Shown here: positions 45,160 to 53,879 of the stretch, piece by piece
Layout: each line of letters begins with the position of its first letter
How positions within the stretch are numbered: position 1 is the first letter of the stretch
From: Limihaloglobus sulfuriphilus
GTDB lineage: Bacteria > Planctomycetota > Phycisphaerae > Sedimentisphaerales > Sedimentisphaeraceae
NCBI RefSeq assembly: GCF_001999965.1
Contig: NZ_CP019646.1
Location: forward strand, 806,001 to 870,000
Length of the DNA stretch: 64,000 nucleotides
Reading direction: 5' to 3'
Program-made: the position numbers and the translations under genes
The notes under the pieces: model-generated
The model's database searches: none
What the model was told of the DNA's origin: nothing
The model's input: the letters and a program-made list of their open reading frames with translations, nothing else

Positions 45160-45876
45160 ATGATAAAAACCGGAACATCTCAGTTAGTGTCCTTTTCTGT
45201 GCCAGGCGGCGCAGATGGGGGATTTGCGAAATTCCCCGCTGAGATGTTAAGTGATTTTTGCGATTCAATTATGGTGAATATCCGCGAAAAAGAAGACCCT
45301 GATTTTCAGATTGTCAGGGACAAGGCTGATGTTGATGCCGTACTTGCCGGTGAAGGCGGAAGATATGAAAAGATAATTAAACGTTATCAAAACTATATAA
45401 GTAAGATACTTTGGCGTTTCAGCCGTGACAGACAGGTTCACGAAGAGCTCGTTCATGACACATTTGTAGAGGCTTACATGAGTCTGGGCGGATACAAGGC
45501 TCAAAGCCCGCTCTCAAACTGGCTGGCAACTATCGCTACCAGACAGGGATATAAACATTGGCGAGAGCAATCTTCACAAATGGCAAAGCCGCTGCCTGTT
45601 GAAGAATGGGACTTGCTGGCGGATACGTCTGCCGCTGAAAGTCTTGAGCCGGAGACTGTCTCGGAAGTCCTTTTCCGGCTGCTTGAACAATTGCCGCCAC
45701 GTGACAGGCTTGTTCTGACATTGAGATATATAGAAGGCTGTTCAGTAGAAGAAGCGGCACTCCGCAGCGGTTGGAGCAGAGCTATGGTCAAGGTGCAGAC
45801 CTGGCGGGCAAAAAATAAATTATTACAGCTTTACAACGAATCGATCGGAGGTAAAGACTATGAAGATAGAAAATAA
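45160..45876 (+). CDS. ECF-type RNA polymerase sigma factor
   Basis: A protein of up to 238 residues. Region 2 includes IIKRYQNYISKILWRFSRDRQVHEELVHDTFVEAY (read in parts), then PLSNWLATIATRQGYKHWR. Region 4 has LPPRDRLVLTLRYIEGCSVEEAA followed by GWSRAMVKVQTWRAKNKL. Alternative in-frame starts are TTG 45151, ATG 45244 and ATG 45271; none has a strong ribosome site, and conserved sequence starts only after 45271. It is followed by a small membrane protein and a CpxP-like protein, the usual order for metal-responsive ECF systems. Confidence 0.86.
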   Translation: MIKTGTSQLVSFSVPGGADGGFAKFPAEMLSDFCDSIMVNIREKEDPDFQIVRDKADVDAVLAGEGGRYEKIIKRYQNYISKILWRFSRDRQVHEELVHDTFVEAYMSLGGYKAQSPLSNWLATIATRQGYKHWREQSSQMAKPLPVEEWDLLADTSAAESLEPETVSEVLFRLLEQLPPRDRLVLTLRYIEGCSVEEAALRSGWSRAMVKVQTWRAKNKLLQLYNESIGGKDYEDRK

Positions 45877-46114
45877 AATTTTTGAACTGGCGCAAATAGC
45901 ATCGCGGGAGTCAATGCCAACTCTGGATGTTTCAGAATCTGTAATGAATACGCTGGCTGGAGAAACAGCCGGCAGCGGCAACCTGTATTCGCTGAGATTC
46001 TGGTTCACAGCCGCAAGCATTGCAGCCTCATTTATAACGGTTTTGCTTGCATATAAGATGCATTCTGCCGGTGCGTTAACTGAAATTGTAGATTTGGTGG
46101 CCTGGGCGGTTTAG
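45860..46114 (+). CDS. Small membrane protein, candidate anti-sigma factor
   Basis: An 84-residue protein with a charged cytoplasmic N-terminal half (residues 1-45), one membrane helix (FWFTAASIAASFITVLLAY) and a short periplasmic tail. It overlaps the sigma gene by 17 bp and has a strong GGAGG site inside that gene. Size, topology and position fit a CnrY-like anti-sigma factor; no conserved zinc motif (HxxxCxxC) is present. The assignment rests on context. Confidence 0.62.
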   Translation: MKIENKIFELAQIASRESMPTLDVSESVMNTLAGETAGSGNLYSLRFWFTAASIAASFITVLLAYKMHSAGALTEIVDLVAWAV

Positions 46115-46118
46115 TGAC

Positions 46119-46640
46119 ATGGATACTCAGAAAAATAAATTTACTGTCAGATTGATCAGGGCGCTGCCTCTGCTGCTGATTTTCGCGGCGGGAATAGTGA
46201 CCGGTTACTCTTTATCAACGATAATAAAAGAGTCCAGGGTGCAGCTGCCCCCCAGGCCTGATATGCACGACCGCGGCGAACGGACGATGAAAAAACTTTC
46301 AGAAGAGCTTGGGCTCACTCAGGACCAGGCTCAGCAGCTTCGGGAAATAATGAAAGATACATTTAAAAACCTTGCTCAAATACGCGAAGATGCCCGGCCG
46401 CTCATCAAGGCCGAAATTGACTCTATGGACGCAAAGATAAAAGCCATGCTTAATCCCGACCAGCAGACTCAATGGGAAAGGCTCTTGGGACGGTTCAAAA
46501 ATGCCGTTATGAGGCCTGAGCACGGCAGGATGTGGAATAGAAGGCCAAGGCCCGGAGATGATTATCCGCATAAAAAGGGCTCCTTTGAAGAAAGAAAGCC
46601 GCCGCAGCCCGATGCAGAAGAACCTCTCGAGCAGCCATAA
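46119..46640 (+). CDS. Membrane-anchored CpxP/CnrX-like periplasmic protein
   Basis: A 173-residue protein with one N-terminal membrane helix (ALPLLLIFAAGIVTGYSL). The helical periplasmic domain has LSEELGLTQDQAQQLREIM and MLNPDQQTQWERLLG, the Spy/CpxP/heavy-metal-resistance pattern. The tail is Pro/Arg/His-rich. In CnrYXH-type systems the equivalent protein (CnrX) binds metal and releases the anti-sigma factor; a similar sensor role is inferred. It starts 5 bp after the small membrane protein gene. Confidence 0.74.
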   Translation: MDTQKNKFTVRLIRALPLLLIFAAGIVTGYSLSTIIKESRVQLPPRPDMHDRGERTMKKLSEELGLTQDQAQQLREIMKDTFKNLAQIREDARPLIKAEIDSMDAKIKAMLNPDQQTQWERLLGRFKNAVMRPEHGRMWNRRPRPGDDYPHKKGSFEERKPPQPDAEEPLEQP

Positions 46641-46688
46641 TAAGGTCTGCTGTATCAACATAGCTTTAAAGGTTTTCCCCTGAAATTC

Positions 46689-46780
<92 letters not shown>

Positions 46781-46789
46781 ATGCTGTCT

Positions 46790-46817
46790 ATTTTATAGAA
46801 TACGAGAGTGAAATCAA
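46790..46817 (-). promoter_or_regulatory. Likely tRNA-Ser promoter
   Basis: On the minus strand TTGATT (complement of 46812-46817) and TAAAAT (46790-46795) are spaced by 16 bp, directly upstream of the tRNA. The nearby IS inserted beyond this element, so the promoter appears intact. Confidence 0.4.
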
Positions 46818-46844
46818 CTGTGTTTATGTTTCGTATTTACTTTT

Positions 46845-48181
46845 GGCTCCTCACATAAATTTGTGCGGAAAAATTTGATATAGCATATGTTAACACTTGT
46901 TATAATGATGATTTAGAACAATGTTATAGCAAGGGAAAACATATGCTGCTTAAAAGAATACTAAAAAAGACATTAAAAGTCAAGAGACATAAAGTGGTAA
47001 AAGTCGATTATAGTGACAATCAGCTCAACTTTTATTTAGACGTTCTCAAACGTCGTCGGCTGCCTTGCGGCACCTGTCAGACGCTCGCTCCGCAACGTGA
47101 CCGGCTTCCGCAACGGCAGATTAAGCATGTTCCGTTATGGGGCATACCAGTGATGCTGCATTACCGTCCGGTTCGTGTCAGCTGCCCCAAATGCGGTGGG
47201 CCGAGGGTTGAGGACATACCCTTTACCTCAGGTAAATCACGTATGACAAACGGATTGGTCTGGACCTTGAGCAGTATGGCGAAATTGCTGCCCTGGCAAA
47301 CGGTTTCTCAGATGTTTAATGTCAGCTGGAATACGGTTCAGTCTGCGGTAAAGCAGGCAGTTGACTACGGCATGAAACACAGGGATACAGGAAAGGTCAT
47401 TTATATTGGCATTGACGAAGTATCCCGCCGCAAGGGTCATACGTATATGACGGTGGTGTACGACCTGGAAGAAAAACGCATTTTATGGAGCGGCCAGGGC
47501 CGGAAAAAAGAGACGCTGGAGGCGTTTTTCAAAGAACATGGAAATTCGTTAAAAGGCAGTTTAAAGGCGGTTTGCTGTGATATGTGGCAATCGTACATTG
47601 ATGTTGTAAAAGAGCATGTTGACGAGGATGTTGTTCTGGTTTTCGATAAATTTCATATCGTACAACATTTGAATCAGGCTGTCGATGAGGTACGCAAACA
47701 GGAAGCTATCACGCTCAAAAAAGACAACCCCGAACTGCTTAAAAAAACGCGATATATCTGGCTGAAGAATCCTGAAAACCTTACAGACAAACAGCGTGCA
47801 CGTCTGGGGTATCTGGAGAAGCTGAATCTTAAAGTCAACAGGGCTTATTTATTGAAAGAATCCTTTCGTGATTTTTGGGATTACCGCTACCCTGCAGCTG
47901 CCAAAAAATATCTTGCAAAGTGGTTCTGGTGGGCCACCCACAGCAGGCTCGAACCATTACGTGATTTTGCCTGGATGCTCAGAAAACATCAGCAAGGTAT
48001 CATAAATTATTTCAAATGCCGAGTCACCAATGGAGTCACCGAAGGTATGAACAATAAAGTTAAAACAATAGTCAAAAGAGGTTATGGATTCAGGACAATC
48101 CCGACGCTGCAGTTAGCCTTATATCACTGCCTTGGAAAGCTGCCTGAACCTGAAAATATGCACAAATTTGTGTGAGGAGCC
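46845..48181 (+). mobile_element. Complete ISL3-family insertion sequence
   Basis: Terminal inverted repeats of 22 bp with one mismatch: left GGCTCCTCACATAAATTTGT (46845-46864) continuing GC, right the complement ending at 48181. They are flanked by an exact 8-bp duplication TTACTTTT (46837-46844 and 48182-48189), the target size expected for ISL3. The element is 1337 bp with one intact transposase gene whose stop lies in the right repeat. Confidence 0.95.
46943..48175 (+). CDS. ISL3-family transposase
   Basis: A 410-residue transposase. An N-terminal zinc-finger region has CGTCQTL and CPKCGGP. The DDE core (DDE_Tnp_ISL3) has YIGIDEVSRRKGHTYMTV with the first Asp, AVCCDMWQSYIDV with the second, and the C-terminal SRLEPLRDFAWML and VTNGVTEGMNNKVKTI with the Glu. 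The start follows AGCAAGGGAAAAC. No frameshift was seen; likely active. Confidence 0.95.
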   Translation: MLLKRILKKTLKVKRHKVVKVDYSDNQLNFYLDVLKRRRLPCGTCQTLAPQRDRLPQRQIKHVPLWGIPVMLHYRPVRVSCPKCGGPRVEDIPFTSGKSRMTNGLVWTLSSMAKLLPWQTVSQMFNVSWNTVQSAVKQAVDYGMKHRDTGKVIYIGIDEVSRRKGHTYMTVVYDLEEKRILWSGQGRKKETLEAFFKEHGNSLKGSLKAVCCDMWQSYIDVVKEHVDEDVVLVFDKFHIVQHLNQAVDEVRKQEAITLKKDNPELLKKTRYIWLKNPENLTDKQRARLGYLEKLNLKVNRAYLLKESFRDFWDYRYPAAAKKYLAKWFWWATHSRLEPLRDFAWMLRKHQQGIINYFKCRVTNGVTEGMNNKVKTIVKRGYGFRTIPTLQLALYHCLGKLPEPENMHKFV

Positions 48182-48228
48182 TTACTTTTATTGTTTTAAG
48201 CTATTCCGTTTGTAAGGTTTTATGAATT

Positions 48229-48369
48229 ATGCGGGTTAATCATATTAAAAGAGGTGGAAGAGTTTATATCCAGATTGTCCAAAACTGCTCTTTAGCCTCT
48301 CTGCAGCTCATTATAACGGGAAAAGTCGATACCGAGTCCACTGTCTATACCGATTTTAAGAGCTATTGA
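48229..48369 (+). pseudogene. Relic of an IS1595-family (ISXO2-like) transposase
   Basis: A 46-codon frame encodes NHIKRGGRVYIQIVQNCS and then GKVDTESTVYTDFKSY before a stop. These match the middle of ISXO2-type DDE transposases (GxVYTxIVxNCS and STVYTDxWKSY with the second Asp). Flanking start and end parts are missing. It lies directly beyond the ISL3 target duplication and is an older, decayed element. Confidence 0.65.
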
Positions 48370-48444
48370 CCTGCCCCGCAAACTTTGCCAAACCGCAATA
48401 TGATACGCGTCTGTGAAAGGACAGATTTGACAAAATCTGGAATT

Positions 48445-49467
48445 TTAAACGGTCTTATGGTCGCTTGACAAGGACAGGCTGACCGGATTACACAAGGCTT
48501 TCAGATTCTGTTCTGGAGTTCCGGAGGGAATTTCACAACCGGCATTTACAAAATAAGGATTTCCAGCTTCTTTATAACACTGCAAAACCTTTTGATAAAT
48601 GGCATCCGGTGTCCCATACAAAACTCCCGCTGCCGGATCAATATTGCCTGTGAGAACAACACCCGAACCCATGGCAGTTCGCACTTTCCTTAAGTCGTTC
48701 ATGTGGTCAACATCGAGAATATCAACTCCCAAATCAGAAATACCAGGAAGTAAATGATTTATATCGCCGCAAATATGTAACTTAACAAATGCGCCTGCAT
48801 TTTTAATGGCTTTCACCAATTTTTTTTCACAAGGCTGAATCAATTCTTCGTAAATCTGTGGAGAGACCTGACTTGCAATGGCATCGCCAATCCCGATAGT
48901 GTCTGCTCCTGAGTCTATTTGAGCTAAAGCAAATTCAATTCCCGTTTTCAGGCAATGCTCCATCAGTTCAACAGTAAAAGCAGGGTCATCTATCAAATCA
49001 AAAAGAAAATTACTTGTATCTCGCAGATCTGCCGCTTCGGCTGCCGGCCCCTCAACCCAACCAAGAATAGAATAATTGTCTTTTGTTAGTTCTTTATATC
49101 TGCTAATAGCTTTTATACGGTCAAACATCCTTTCAGATTTATATGGATCTGGTTTTTTCAAAAGTGATAAATCTTTTTGGCTTGCCAGCGGGTGTGTGCT
49201 TCGAGGTGTACCGTTTTTGACATAAGTAATCTCCGAACCAAAGCCATGTGTCTCCCGGTAAGGATCGGATATGCTGCTCACCTGGTCAATACCAAATGTT
49301 TCTGCACAACGAATATTAGCTTCTACCAGCACCTTGTAGTCAGAGGCAAATGCTGCATAGTCTGAACCAATAAACTCAGCAGCATACTGCATTAATATAG
49401 GTGTTCTTGGTACAATATCTACCGGCTGCTTCTTGATCATCCGTATATACCGTTCATATCCTGTCAT
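48445..49467 (-). CDS. Uroporphyrinogen decarboxylase (URO-D) family protein, MtaA-like
   Basis: A 340-residue TIM-barrel protein of the URO-D superfamily. Motifs: LHICGD with the HxC zinc-binding pair and VNAGCEIP near the end with the third ligand, which points to the methyltransferase branch (MtaA/CmuA-like), not haem synthesis. Such proteins move methyl groups between corrinoid protein and coenzyme, or act in demethylation. No corrinoid protein gene is adjacent. ATG 49467 follows GGAG. It lies in a minus-strand group with a sulfatase and a sugar symporter, so it may act on a methylated glycan product; that is conjecture. Confidence 0.83.
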   Translation of the reverse strand: MTGYERYIRMIKKQPVDIVPRTPILMQYAAEFIGSDYAAFASDYKVLVEANIRCAETFGIDQVSSISDPYRETHGFGSEITYVKNGTPRSTHPLASQKDLSLLKKPDPYKSERMFDRIKAISRYKELTKDNYSILGWVEGPAAEAADLRDTSNFLFDLIDDPAFTVELMEHCLKTGIEFALAQIDSGADTIGIGDAIASQVSPQIYEELIQPCEKKLVKAIKNAGAFVKLHICGDINHLLPGISDLGVDILDVDHMNDLRKVRTAMGSGVVLTGNIDPAAGVLYGTPDAIYQKVLQCYKEAGNPYFVNAGCEIPSGTPEQNLKALCNPVSLSLSSDHKTV

Positions 49468-49590
49468 GATAATTCTCCATCTGTGAAATTATATATTTCA
49501 TGATTTTCTGATTTACTCTTATTCCTCACGACTGAATTGCTCAATTCTTTTATAGGTATAAATCTAACTGTATTCAACTCAATCAATTTA

Positions 49591-51135
49591 TTAACTGCTT
49601 TGTGGATTGAAATTTATGCAGTCAATACCAGCGGGATCTGAACAATCCTGCCAGCGGGAAGACATTTCAGAAAAATCTAACAGATTCACCTGCCCGTCCT
49701 TGTTGATATCTGCCTCTGAAAATTTTTGTGATGTTCCTTCAATAAACTCTCTCAAGCTGCTTGAAAGTTGGTCTGCGGTGTCATTGTAATCCGGTTCAGA
49801 GACAACATTTCTATTTTCTGAGGGGTCTTTTTTCAGGTCGTAAAGCATTTTGTCACCAGATTTGTATTCGGTGTAAATGTAATCGTCTGTTACGATCGTA
49901 TCACCGGTTAAAAATCTTGAGAAAGCCTCTTTTTTGTGTTCGGATTCTGGATTTTCCAGCAGGTTATCCATACTTTCCCCCTGCACGTGATCAGGAATAT
50001 CAATTCCCGCAAGATCGCAGAGGGTAGGATAAATATCAATCAATTCAACAATAGAGTCAGTTTTACTGTTCTTATTCAGCCACGGGACACTTATGATCAG
50101 TGTTGTCCTGATCGCATCGTGAAGCAGGTAATGCTTGCTCCAGAGATTGTGTTCACCCAGCAGCCAGCCGTGGTCGCCCCATAAAACAACTATAGTATTG
50201 TCCCGAAGCTCAAGCTCATCAAGTGTCGCAAGTATTCTGCCGACAAGATTATCGACATAACTGACGCAGGCGTAATAGCCATGCCGGGCTGTCCTGTGGA
50301 ATTCTTCTGAATTATATTCTGTATCTCTGAAGTGGTATTGGTGCACTTCCAGCGAAGCGGTCAAAGAATCCGGCGCATCAGCGGGGCGAAAACGGTTGGC
50401 GGCAAGGTCAATCTTATCCCGTTCATACATGTCCCAGTATTTCTTTGGAGCGTAGAATGGCAGGTGCGGCCTTACAAACCCACAGGCAAGGAAAAACGGC
50501 TTATCCGATTCCTTGAGCCGGCGCAAATCCTGTATGGTTTTCTCGCATACCTCACCGTCAATATAGGCATTGTCCGGTACGTCAGCTATCTCGTAGAATG
50601 GGCCTAAACCGGTTGAAGGATTGATGTATTGTTTGGATTCCGGGTCGTTCATTCTTGAATGTCCCGGGTTGGTTAAATCAAACGGGGTTTCTGACCAGCT
50701 TCGATTGGCGGTATCAGATGGATGGTGGAATATCTTGCCGTTAGTTATTGTGGTATAGCCGTTTTCTTTAAAAGCCTGCGGCAGTGTAACAGCGGAGGGT
50801 ATTGATCCTGCCAGTGCGTCATTATTGTCGTAAAACCTTTCAAATGAGGGTCTTATCCCGGAAAGAAGGCTTGCTCTTGAAGGCCCGCAAAGCGGAACCT
50901 GACAATATGCCCTGTTAAACCTGATTCCCTGACTGGCTAAATTGTCTATGTTTGGAGATTTTATCCAAGAGTTTCCATATGTGCCCAGCTCGGGCCTGAG
51001 GTCGTCAATAGCAAGAAACAGCACATTTGGAGCAGTTTTGCTTTTTGAAGACATGCTGCTCATAGCGCCGCAGTAACCGCTCAAAAGAGTAATTCCAATG
51101 CCTGCGGATTTTAAAAAATTTCTGCGTGTTATCAT
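49591..51135 (-). CDS. Tat-exported sulfatase (S1 family) with half-dockerin tail
   Basis: A 514-residue sulfatase, probably hydrolysing sulfate esters of a polysaccharide. It has a twin-arginine signal (TRRNFLKSAG), metal-binding LFLAIDDLRPELG, and the modification motif LCGPSRASLLSG, where Cys becomes formylglycine (CxPSR type). GKIFHH, WGDHGWLLGEH and KHYLLHDAIRT are iduronate-2-sulfatase-like. Residues about 470-514 form one calcium loop (ADINKDGQVNLLDFSEMS) followed by a W-x2-C pattern, a half-dockerin. The twin-arginine export is notable because sulfatase substrates here are extracellular. Start ATG follows AAAGGAAAG. Confidence 0.92.
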   Translation of the reverse strand: MITRRNFLKSAGIGITLLSGYCGAMSSMSSKSKTAPNVLFLAIDDLRPELGTYGNSWIKSPNIDNLASQGIRFNRAYCQVPLCGPSRASLLSGIRPSFERFYDNNDALAGSIPSAVTLPQAFKENGYTTITNGKIFHHPSDTANRSWSETPFDLTNPGHSRMNDPESKQYINPSTGLGPFYEIADVPDNAYIDGEVCEKTIQDLRRLKESDKPFFLACGFVRPHLPFYAPKKYWDMYERDKIDLAANRFRPADAPDSLTASLEVHQYHFRDTEYNSEEFHRTARHGYYACVSYVDNLVGRILATLDELELRDNTIVVLWGDHGWLLGEHNLWSKHYLLHDAIRTTLIISVPWLNKNSKTDSIVELIDIYPTLCDLAGIDIPDHVQGESMDNLLENPESEHKKEAFSRFLTGDTIVTDDYIYTEYKSGDKMLYDLKKDPSENRNVVSEPDYNDTADQLSSSLREFIEGTSQKFSEADINKDGQVNLLDFSEMSSRWQDCSDPAGIDCINFNPQSS

Positions 51136-51170
51136 TTTATCTTTCCTTTATTTATGTTCTCGCAACTTTT

Positions 51171-52628
51171 TCAGTCAGCTTGTATTTGAATGGTCTGATT
51201 TTCCATCCTTAAATTTTCAAGGAATAATTTATTTACAGGGTAAAACTTGATCACAATAAGTGAACACAGCGATATAACCGGAGCGACAATAAGCCCGACA
51301 AAGCATATCCTCCATACTATCTCATCGCTTAGTTTTTCCTGGCCTAATGCGCTGTATCCGATCAGGGTTAATATGTATCCGGCAAGGAAAGAACTGACGG
51401 ACATGGACATCTTGAGCGCAAAGCTGTAAACAGCCGAGTAGCCGCCGTCTTTGTTTATGCCGGTTTTTATTTCATTTATTTCAGAAACATCCGCCATCAT
51501 CGACACGGTAATGGGAAATAGAATTCCGTTGCCGAACCAGTATCCTGAATGAAACAGCACAAACAGAATTACCGCCAAAGGAATGTTGAGTCCCAGCAAT
51601 GAAAATTTAAAGTCGGGCCCCATCCAGCCGGTCAGGAACAGAAGTGCAAGTATGAGGTTGGAGCTTACGCTGAGTATGCCGCCGAAGAAAACCGCTCCCT
51701 TTTTCTCAAAAAGCCTTACACAAAAGGAGGATATGAGAGCACCTATGCACATGCCTATCATTCCGCCGCCGTGGGCGAAGGTCTTTTCTGTGCCGCCGAA
51801 ATCCATGAAATGTTCATAAAGGTATATCTGCAAAGCGGCCTGTATGCCGATACCCAGCTGCACAAAGAATATAAAAAAGAATACATATCTGGGATATTTG
51901 TCTTTGATGATTTCGGTTATATCCCTGCAGAAGGCCTTGACAGAGTTGCCTTTTAGCTCTAACTGTCTTGAATCCTTGATGTGTTTTTTTGTGGAGAATG
52001 TCACTAAAAGCACAAAAAACAGGATAAAAGCACTGAAAACAGCCGCCATGTGCATGAAATTTGATATCTGTGAGGTTGCTTTTACGCCGCCCTGATCCTG
52101 AAAGAAAATACTCCAGGCCAAAGCCGGACCAAGCAGGTTTGCCAGCATATTCATTGCCATCCTGATCCCCTGCAGTTTGGATCTGCCGTTGTAGTCAGTA
52201 CATATCTCAAAGCCCAGCGCGGTATAGGGTACCACAAAAACCGTCAGGGCGGTTCGCAAGATGAGGTTTACGATGACCATATACCAGAAAATCGAAGTTG
52301 TGTTTTCGCGAATGAATCCAGGTACCGCCCACAATGAATAGAAGGTTAGCGAAAGCAGGATTCCGCCAATGAGTACGTATGGGTGCCGCCTGCCGAAACG
52401 CGAGCGGGTGTTGTCGCTGATATGCCCCATCAAGGGATCTGATACGGCGTCCCAGAATATCGCCAGCGACAGTGCCAGTCCGGCGTTTACCGGGCTTAGG
52501 CCCAGTGCGTCGGTGTAGCATATCATGGCGAAGCCGAATACGGTATTCATTACAAGTGATGTTGTACATTCTCCGGTGCCGTAGAGTACCATCTCTCCGG
52601 TGGAGCAGGAAGTTTTTGAATTACTCAT
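51171..52628 (-). CDS. GPH-family sugar:cation symporter
   Basis: A 485-residue membrane protein with about 12 helices. Glycoside-pentoside-hexuronide family signatures: ISDNTRSRFGRRHPYVLIG after DAVSDPLMGH, and MADVSEINEIKTG in the second half. It imports oligosaccharides or sugar acids with Na+ or H+. Placed between the regulator and the sulfatase genes (30 and 35 bp gaps), it probably imports the desulfated glycan product. Confidence 0.92.
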   Translation of the reverse strand: MSNSKTSCSTGEMVLYGTGECTTSLVMNTVFGFAMICYTDALGLSPVNAGLALSLAIFWDAVSDPLMGHISDNTRSRFGRRHPYVLIGGILLSLTFYSLWAVPGFIRENTTSIFWYMVIVNLILRTALTVFVVPYTALGFEICTDYNGRSKLQGIRMAMNMLANLLGPALAWSIFFQDQGGVKATSQISNFMHMAAVFSAFILFFVLLVTFSTKKHIKDSRQLELKGNSVKAFCRDITEIIKDKYPRYVFFFIFFVQLGIGIQAALQIYLYEHFMDFGGTEKTFAHGGGMIGMCIGALISSFCVRLFEKKGAVFFGGILSVSSNLILALLFLTGWMGPDFKFSLLGLNIPLAVILFVLFHSGYWFGNGILFPITVSMMADVSEINEIKTGINKDGGYSAVYSFALKMSMSVSSFLAGYILTLIGYSALGQEKLSDEIVWRICFVGLIVAPVISLCSLIVIKFYPVNKLFLENLRMENQTIQIQAD

Positions 52629-52658
52629 TAGAACGACCTTAACTTATTTAGACTTTTA

Positions 52659-53798
52659 TTAACTGACCTTTATCGAATGACTGTTTGAGATGTGAGCTGC
52701 GTGCTCTTTCTCAAACGATATAACCGGGCAGGGGAGTATCATTTCTGTAAGAGGGCAGTTCTTGTTGTTCAGCAGTATATCAACCAGCAGCTCTGCCGCT
52801 CTTTCTCCCATGGTAACGAAATTCGGGTTTGTTGTCTTCCATGTCTTAACATTGCCGTTGGATGCCAGCATGGCGATCCTTGTGGCGAAATGGTCATTGT
52901 CGAAGCCGGCAACCTCTACAGAATCAGCTCGATTGTGGAAATTGCGTTTGAGGATATTTACCACATTAAGAGCTGTGAAGTCATGCGGTGCTATGATGGC
53001 ATCCGGCGGCGTCGTCTGCGACATCAGATAGTTTACCGCATCTCTGAGGGAGTCGGTGTCTAGTTTGTTAGCAGAGAACCCCAGATCAAAGCTCGGGCAC
53101 AGATTTGGTTCGAAAGACATTTCTTTGTCAGAAAGTCCTCTTATGTAGCCCCTGAACCGTTCATTAACTGAGGAATACTGATCTATATGCTCTGGTTTGA
53201 GAAACGCGATGTGTCTTTTTCCCAGCTCGGCGAAATAATAAACCATTTCTTTGGCAGCCTGGTAATTATCGAATATAACATGCGGCCGGTTCATCTCAGG
53301 TTTGTACATATCTACAACTACAATCGGCAGGTTGCGGAATTCTCTGCTCAGATAACATGGGTTAACCGGAAAATCCACATTCGGATACAGTACAATCCCC
53401 GCAACACCGCTTTCGTACATTGTTTTGATAATCTGATATTCCTTTTCAATATCAAAGTTGCTGTCGCCTATTTCGAGTGTAAAGTTGCTGTGATGTGTGA
53501 CATATTGAACCCCTTTGAGCACTTTTTGGCCTATCGACTCGAGCAGGCAGTTCACTACGAAACCGATTTTGGGCTTTTCCTCCGCGGTCTGGTTTTCGGA
53601 TGCGTAATACCCGCTGCCGGCTTTCTTGACTAGTTTTTTTTCAGCCGCGAGGATTTCAAAGACCTTGGAGATGGTGGCGCCGCTTGTATTATACTGCTGC
53701 GCCATGTTTCGTATCGAGGGCATTTTCTCGCCCGGCTCAAGCTGGCCGCTGAGGTAATCTTTTGTAATAACTGTTTTTAGTACTGTTTTCTTTGCCAT
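52659..53798 (-). CDS. GntR/LacI-type transcriptional regulator
   Basis: A 379-residue regulator. Residues 1-75 form a GntR winged helix (LSGQLEPGEKMPSIRNMAQQ, then TISKVFEILAAEKKLVKKAG). Residues about 80-370 form a LacI-type periplasmic-binding-protein sensor (GIVLYPNVDFP, HIAFLKPE, DAIIAPHDFTALNVV). Sugar binding probably controls DNA binding. It is the first gene of the minus-strand group, and a palindrome lies in its own promoter, so autorepression is likely; a related site at 54264 suggests control of the divergent gene cluster too. Confidence 0.9.
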   Translation of the reverse strand: MAKKTVLKTVITKDYLSGQLEPGEKMPSIRNMAQQYNTSGATISKVFEILAAEKKLVKKAGSGYYASENQTAEEKPKIGFVVNCLLESIGQKVLKGVQYVTHHSNFTLEIGDSNFDIEKEYQIIKTMYESGVAGIVLYPNVDFPVNPCYLSREFRNLPIVVVDMYKPEMNRPHVIFDNYQAAKEMVYYFAELGKRHIAFLKPEHIDQYSSVNERFRGYIRGLSDKEMSFEPNLCPSFDLGFSANKLDTDSLRDAVNYLMSQTTPPDAIIAPHDFTALNVVNILKRNFHNRADSVEVAGFDNDHFATRIAMLASNGNVKTWKTTNPNFVTMGERAAELLVDILLNNKNCPLTEMILPCPVISFEKEHAAHISNSHSIKVS

Positions 53799-53851
53799 TA
53801 TGCAAACCGGTCTATATATTGTTTGGTCATTAGAATTTGATTCCTATATTT

Positions 53852-53879
53852 ATAATACATCACTATGTATAACACACAA
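53852..53879 (-). promoter_or_regulatory. Promoter of the GntR/LacI regulator with operator in its spacer
   Basis: On the minus strand TTGTGT (complement of 53874-53879) and TATTAT (complement of 53852-53857) are spaced by 16 bp. The palindrome TAATACATCACTATGTATAA (53853-53872) covers the spacer and -10. Its arms TAATACAT/ATGTATAA mismatch at one base pair. Position fits a repressor site. Confidence 0.65.
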
